From Comamonadaceae bacterium (GTDB lineage: Bacteria; Pseudomonadota; Gammaproteobacteria; Burkholderiales; Burkholderiaceae_C): a stretch of 64,000 nucleotides of DNA. The stretch covers positions 248,001-312,000 of the forward strand of contig JAIXUG010000005.1 of the NCBI GenBank assembly GCA_027484105.1. Direction: 5' to 3'. Below the pieces are notes generated by a model. The model searched no databases, was not told where the DNA came from, and saw only the letters and a list, made by a program, of their open reading frames with translations. Both the position numbers and the translations under genes were made by a program. This document shows positions 60,131-64,000 of the stretch, piece after piece; positions within the stretch are counted from its first letter, which is position 1, and each line of letters opens with the position of its first letter.

Positions 60131-60693
60131 CACAGCGCCTGTGCATGCCGACCCTGGCGCCGATTGGCTTTGGGCAGCTCCGGACTCAACTCGGCCAACA
60201 AGGATTGGGCCTTGTCCTGCAAAGCCGCCAACGCGTGGTCAAAGTTGGCAGCCTCTGCGGGTTGCAAGGCACTCAAAATCTGACCGTTGATCGCCTGGAT
60301 CTGAGGCATGAGCGCCTCGTACAACCGCTGACCGGCAGGCGTCAAAGTCACCAAGGCACTGCGCCGATCGTGCGCAGGAACCGTCCGCGAAACCAATTGC
60401 TTGCCAATCAGCGCTGTCAACAGCCTGGAGGTGCGGGCCCGATCCCGGTGCATGCGTTCGGCCAAGACCGATGGTGGCAAACTGCCGTTTTCATAGAGTT
60501 GCGCCACCACAGCCCATTCACGCCGCGTGATGCCATAACCGCCTTCGCACAAGCGCACCACCATGGCACCCGCCGTGCTGGACAAACGCCCCATGCGGTA
60601 AAGCAACAGATCATCGATCGAGGCCAGTCGTTGAGAAGGCGTCAGCGGCATCAGGGTTTTCCGGGGTCTTGGTTGATTAGAACAACTGTCCAT
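60130..60693 (-). CDS. MarR-family transcriptional regulator
   Basis: A 187-residue regulator with a winged helix-turn-helix (about residues 58-125; YGITRREWAVVAQLYENGSLPPSVLAERMHRDRARTSRL in parts) flanked by dimerisation helices. It is divergent from two Bug genes and a sulfatase, and an inverted repeat lies right at its start, so it probably represses itself and those genes in response to a small aromatic or acidic ligand. The C-terminal tail is basic. It shares its stop with the nuclease start. Confidence 0.9.
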   Translation of the reverse strand: MDSCSNQPRPRKTLMPLTPSQRLASIDDLLLYRMGRLSSTAGAMVVRLCEGGYGITRREWAVVAQLYENGSLPPSVLAERMHRDRARTSRLLTALIGKQLVSRTVPAHDRRSALVTLTPAGQRLYEALMPQIQAINGQILSALQPAEAANFDHALAALQDKAQSLLAELSPELPKANRRQGRHAQAL

Positions 60694-60694
60694 G

Positions 60695-60716
60695 GCAAGA
60701 CTACATTTTGTCTTGC
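60695..60716. promoter_or_regulatory. Likely MarR operator
   Basis: A perfect 7-bp inverted repeat, GCAAGAC-N8-GTCTTGC, lies between the divergent marR and Bug genes, one base from the marR ATG. Length and symmetry fit a dimeric MarR site; its position would block marR transcription and could affect the Bug promoter. Confidence 0.6.
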
Positions 60717-60764
60717 TTCACCCATTGAACAAGGGGGTTTCGCCCCTGCCTATTGGAGACTTCG

Positions 60765-61742
60765 ATGAAACCTGTGTCCAGCCGCCTTTCCCGTCGGGCC
60801 TTGGCCTTGTCTGTCCTGGCTTTGTCGGTGCTCACACCGTCGGCCTTTGCACAAGACAAACCGCCCCTGAAAATTTTGGTCGGTTTTCCTCCGGGCGGGT
60901 CAGCCGATGTGTTGGCGCGCATGGTCGCCGATGCGCTGAAAGACGACTTTGGCCCCATCATCGTGGACAACAAACCCGGTGCAGGCGGGCGCATCGCCCT
61001 GAACCTGGTCAAAGCCGCCAAGCCCGATGGCCAGACCGTGATCATCTTGCCCAGCGGCCCCATGGTGCTGTTCCCACACGTTTACAAAAAGCTCGACTAC
61101 GACGCGGTGAAAGACTTCACACCGATTTCCCAAATCGCCCGGTTCCAGTTTGGTGTGGTCTCTGGCCCCGCCAGCAATGTGAAAACCGTGGCCGAAATGG
61201 TGGCCAAAGCCAAGACCGACCCCAACTCCGCCAGCTACGGCACCCCCGGCGCTGGCACCTTGCCCCACTTCATGGGCGTGCTGATGGAGCAGTCAGCGGG
61301 CATCACCCTCAACCACATCCCCTTCCAGGGCGGCGCCCCTGCCAACACCGCGCTGCTGGGCGGCCACATCGGTTACAAATTTGACGTGGTGTCTGAAACC
61401 GCCGAACTCCACCGCACGGGCAAAGTCCGCATCATTGCCGTCACGGGCAACCAGCGCGACCCGCAAGTGCCCGAGGTGCCCACCCTCAGGGAGTCGGGCG
61501 TCAACATGGATGCCACCGCCTGGTTTGCGATGTACGGCCCCGCGGGCCTCAGGGGAGAAACCCTGGCCCGATTGGAAAAAGCCATGATGAAAATCGCGCG
61601 CGATCCCGCCACCAAAGACAAGATGGTCAAACTCGGCTACGAGGTGATTGGCTCCAACGCCAACGATTTGGCGGCCGCCCAGCGCGCGGACTTGACCCGC
61701 TGGGAAAAGCCCATCAAGGCCACGGGCGTTCAATTGGACTGA
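60765..61742 (+). CDS. Bug-family tripartite tricarboxylate transporter binding protein (third of four)
   Basis: A 325-residue periplasmic binding protein with signal peptide (LALSVLALSVLTPSAFA) and the segments LKILVGFPPGGSADVLARM, IIVDNKPGAGGRIALNLV and YGTPGAGTLPHFMGVLM. The ATG at 60765 has GGAGA just upstream; a TTG four codons earlier would destroy that site. It is divergent from marR (71 bp) and followed after 21 bp by another Bug gene and then a sulfatase. Confidence 0.9.
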   Translation: MKPVSSRLSRRALALSVLALSVLTPSAFAQDKPPLKILVGFPPGGSADVLARMVADALKDDFGPIIVDNKPGAGGRIALNLVKAAKPDGQTVIILPSGPMVLFPHVYKKLDYDAVKDFTPISQIARFQFGVVSGPASNVKTVAEMVAKAKTDPNSASYGTPGAGTLPHFMGVLMEQSAGITLNHIPFQGGAPANTALLGGHIGYKFDVVSETAELHRTGKVRIIAVTGNQRDPQVPEVPTLRESGVNMDATAWFAMYGPAGLRGETLARLEKAMMKIARDPATKDKMVKLGYEVIGSNANDLAAAQRADLTRWEKPIKATGVQLD

Positions 61743-61763
61743 CACCACAACTTGGAGACAAGC

Positions 61764-62735
61764 ATGCTCAACCATTTTCGTCGCAACTGCCTGCTGGGCA
61801 GTCTGGCCTTGCTGATGGGCGCGGGCACCATGGCCCAAACGCCCCCTTGGCCCAGCAAGCCCGTCAAATTCATCAACAGTTTCCCGCCAGGGGGCCCTTC
61901 TGACATCCTGGCACGCGCCGTGGGCGAGGTGCTCCAAAAACAGTTCAACCACCCGTTTGTGGTCGAGAACAGAGCCGGCGCTGCTGGCAACGTCGGTGCC
62001 GATGTGGTGGCCAAATCTTCAGGCGATGGCCACACCCTGCTGTGGGGCATCGACACCACCCACACCATCAACCCGCACATTTACAAGACCATGCCTTTCA
62101 AAGAGGCTGATCTCAAGCCCCTGGTGGTCATCTCCAGCTCGGGCCTCTTGCTCGGCGTTCACCCCAGCACAGGCCTCAAGACAGCCAAGGACTTTTTGCA
62201 AGCGGCCCGCGATCGCAGCCTCAACTTCAGCTCAGGTGGCAATGGCTCACCCGGCCACCTGTGGGTCAACATGAGCAACATTTCTGCCGCCACGCGACTG
62301 GTGCATGTGCCCTACCGGGGCAATTCACCTGCCGTCATGGCGGTGGTCTCGGGTGAAGTCGACGGCGGCACACTGGCCACCCCCGGCATGCTGCCCCAGG
62401 TCAAGGCTGGCAGAATCACACCCCTGGCCGTGACCAGCCGCAAACGCTCCCGCCTGGCCCCTGACGTGCCCACGGTGGCCGAAGCAGGCTTCAAGGATCT
62501 GGAAAGCGAAGTGCTGTACGTGGTCATGGCGCCGGGCAGCACCCCTGAGGCGTTGATGCAGGCCATGAGCAAAACCATCACCGAAGCCCTGGCCCGACCC
62601 GAGCTGCAAACCCGCCTGAACGATCTGGACATGGCCTACGAAGGCTTGACCGGCAGCGCCGCCGTCCAACGCCTGAACAAACTCTCTGACCATTACGGCC
62701 GCGTGATCCGCGCGACCGGCATGAAGGTCGATTGA
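61764..62735 (+). CDS. Bug-family tripartite tricarboxylate transporter binding protein (fourth of four)
   Basis: A 323-residue periplasmic binding protein with signal peptide ending near LLMGAGTMAQ and the segments KFINSFPPGGPSDILARAV, VVENRAGAAGNVGADVVA and SGGNGSPGHLWVNM. The sequence is clearly diverged from the Bug protein just upstream, so this is not a recent duplication; the two probably bind different ligands. GGAGA precedes the ATG at 61764. The sulfatase follows after 9 bp. Confidence 0.9.
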   Translation: MLNHFRRNCLLGSLALLMGAGTMAQTPPWPSKPVKFINSFPPGGPSDILARAVGEVLQKQFNHPFVVENRAGAAGNVGADVVAKSSGDGHTLLWGIDTTHTINPHIYKTMPFKEADLKPLVVISSSGLLLGVHPSTGLKTAKDFLQAARDRSLNFSSGGNGSPGHLWVNMSNISAATRLVHVPYRGNSPAVMAVVSGEVDGGTLATPGMLPQVKAGRITPLAVTSRKRSRLAPDVPTVAEAGFKDLESEVLYVVMAPGSTPEALMQAMSKTITEALARPELQTRLNDLDMAYEGLTGSAAVQRLNKLSDHYGRVIRATGMKVD

Positions 62736-62744
62736 CCCCTGCCC

Positions 62745-64000
62745 ATGACAAGCCCACGCCCCAACATCATCTTCATCGTGGCCGACGACCTCGGCTTTGC
62801 CGATCTCGGTTGCTACGGCGGCCGCGACGCGCAATTCGGCAAGGTCTCGCCCGTGCTCGACCAACTGGCCGCTGCGGGTCTCAAGTTCACCCAGGGTTAT
62901 GCCAACTCGCCCGTGTGCTCGCCCACCCGCTTTGCACTCATGACGGCGCGCTACCAGTACCGCCTGCGCGGCGGTGCCGACGAGCCGATCAACAGCAAAA
63001 GCAAGGGCAGCAAAGTGCTGGGCCTGCCGCCCGAGCACCCCACGCTGCCGTCCTTGCTCAAGGCCAGCGGCTACCGCACGGCTTTGATCGGCAAATGGCA
63101 TTTGGGTTACCCGCCGCACTTCAGCCCCATCCAATCAGGCTACGAAGAATTCTTTGGCCCCATGTCGGGCGGGGTGGACTACTTCACCCACGCCAGCAAC
63201 AACGGCACCCACGACCTCTACGCCAACGAAGAAGAAAAACACGAAGACGGCTACTTGACCGACCTGATCTCGCACAAGGCGGTCGACTTTGTCGAACGCA
63301 TGGCGCCGGGCGCGGCGCAAGGCACGCCCTTCTTTTTGAGCCTGCACTACACCGCGCCGCACTGGCCCTGGGAAACCCGCGAAGACCATGCGCTGGCGCA
63401 AGAGGTCAAAGACAACCTGTTCCACCTGCACGGCGGCAACATCCACACCTACCACCGCATGATCCACCACATGGACGAAGGCATTGGGTGGTTGGTCGAT
63501 GCGCTCCAAAAAACCGGGCAACTTGACAACACCCTCATCGTTTTCACCAGCGACAACGGCGGCGAGCGGTTCAGCGACAACTGGCCCCTGGTGGGCGGCA
63601 AGATGGACCTGACCGAAGGCGGCATCCGCGTGCCTTGGATCGCGCACTGGCCCGCTGTGATCGCGCCGGGTGGCACATCCACCCAGCACTGCATGACCAT
63701 GGACTGGTCGGCCACCATGGTCGAGCTGGCCGGGGCCCAAGCCGATGCCGCGCACCCGTTTGACGGCGTGTCCATGGCCCCCGTGCTGCGCGATGCCCAA
63801 CACCAGTTTGAGCGCCCACTGTACTGGCGCATGAACCACCGGGGCCAGCGCGCCCTGCGCCATGGCGACTACAAATACCTGCGGGTGGACGGCCACGACT
63901 ACCTGTTCAACATTCCCGCCGACGAACGCGAACGCGCCAACCTGGCCCAGCGGGAGCCCGAGCGCCTGCAAGCCATGCGTGCTGCATGGGAAGCCTGGAA
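62745..64000 (+). CDS. Sulfatase (arylsulfatase-type), C-terminus beyond window
   Basis: The ATG at 62745 opens 418 codons to the right edge. It reads PNIIFIVADDLGFADLGCYG (metal Asp 14 and 15), the formylglycine signature CSPTR with Cys 58, GKWHLGY (Lys 117, His 119) and FTSDNGGE. The Cys at position 58 needs oxidation to formylglycine by a maturase; none is encoded here. No signal peptide is present, so it should act in the cytoplasm on an imported sulfate ester or related phosphonate/phosphate ester. It lies 9 bp after two Bug binding-protein genes. Confidence 0.92.
   Translation, partial: MTSPRPNIIFIVADDLGFADLGCYGGRDAQFGKVSPVLDQLAAAGLKFTQGYANSPVCSPTRFALMTARYQYRLRGGADEPINSKSKGSKVLGLPPEHPTLPSLLKASGYRTALIGKWHLGYPPHFSPIQSGYEEFFGPMSGGVDYFTHASNNGTHDLYANEEEKHEDGYLTDLISHKAVDFVERMAPGAAQGTPFFLSLHYTAPHWPWETREDHALAQEVKDNLFHLHGGNIHTYHRMIHHMDEGIGWLVDALQKTGQLDNTLIVFTSDNGGERFSDNWPLVGGKMDLTEGGIRVPWIAHWPAVIAPGGTSTQHCMTMDWSATMVELAGAQADAAHPFDGVSMAPVLRDAQHQFERPLYWRMNHRGQRALRHGDYKYLRVDGHDYLFNIPADERERANLAQREPERLQAMRAAWEAW

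Overview
The window looks like a chromosome segment of a freshwater-type betaproteobacterium of the order Burkholderiales, most likely family Comamonadaceae (Limnohabitans/Rhodoferax-like). The evidence is GC-rich coding DNA, four Bug-family (tripartite tricarboxylate transporter) binding proteins, a long AAKK-repeat histone H1-like protein, prmA-accC-accB and rhodanese-grxC-secB-gpsA gene orders, and an AroG-type DAHP synthase. Genus is inference; no rRNA is present. The only RNA gene found is an elongator tRNA-Met. No CRISPR array, prophage or insertion sequence was seen. The ychF gene is cut by the left edge and a sulfatase gene by the right edge.

Layout. 1-8640: housekeeping and envelope genes (ychF, ubiH-like, dsbC, DUF3429, M61 protease, Smr, truncated haemoglobin, YbbP-like permease, tRNA-Met). 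8720-14978: accessory metabolism (hydratase plus asparaginase; MFS, Bug protein and carboxymuconolactone-decarboxylase-like protein; GST and an unknown protein). 14997-29837: one minus-strand array of 14 genes that is probably a single operon. It runs gntR, livKHMGF, a Bug binding protein, an aconitase-family hydratase (two subunits), HyuB, HyuA, an isochorismatase-family amidase, an FAD oxidoreductase and an isocitrate-lyase-family lyase. Nearly all neighbours overlap by 4 bp. 30015-37285: acyl-CoA synthetase, DUF2889, miaB, ffh, a cytochrome-c assembly-like protein and ampD. 37286-42646: class Ia ribonucleotide reductase with two NrdR-box-like sites, then the histone H1-like gene. 42667-50464: DUF3426, prmA, accCB, a TlpA-like protein, mpl and aroG. 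50465-60130: tldD, a dehydrogenase, rodA, gpsA, secB, grxC, rhodanese, gpmA, ctpA, a ThiF-family protein and a nuclease. 60130-64000: marR divergent from two Bug proteins and a sulfatase.

Two systems stand out. (1) The 15-kb operon encodes what looks like a complete route: import, ATP-dependent opening of a cyclic amide or imide (HyuAB), removal of the amide (cysteine hydrolase), hydration of the resulting unsaturated diacid (LeuCD/DmdAB-like) and C-C cleavage (KRCGH lyase). I propose catabolism of a substituted cyclic imide such as an alkylmaleimide; the substrate is inference. (2) aroG is preceded by an unannotated 24-codon leader with eight aromatic codons in a row (FYFFYFWF) and then an intrinsic terminator, the signature of ribosome-mediated attenuation by aromatic amino acids.

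Regulatory sites readable in the DNA include two NrdR-box-like 16-mers bracketing a TTGCAA-17-TATAGT promoter before nrdA, an inverted repeat centred on a perfect TTGACA before gntR, and an inverted repeat in the marR/Bug divergent gap.
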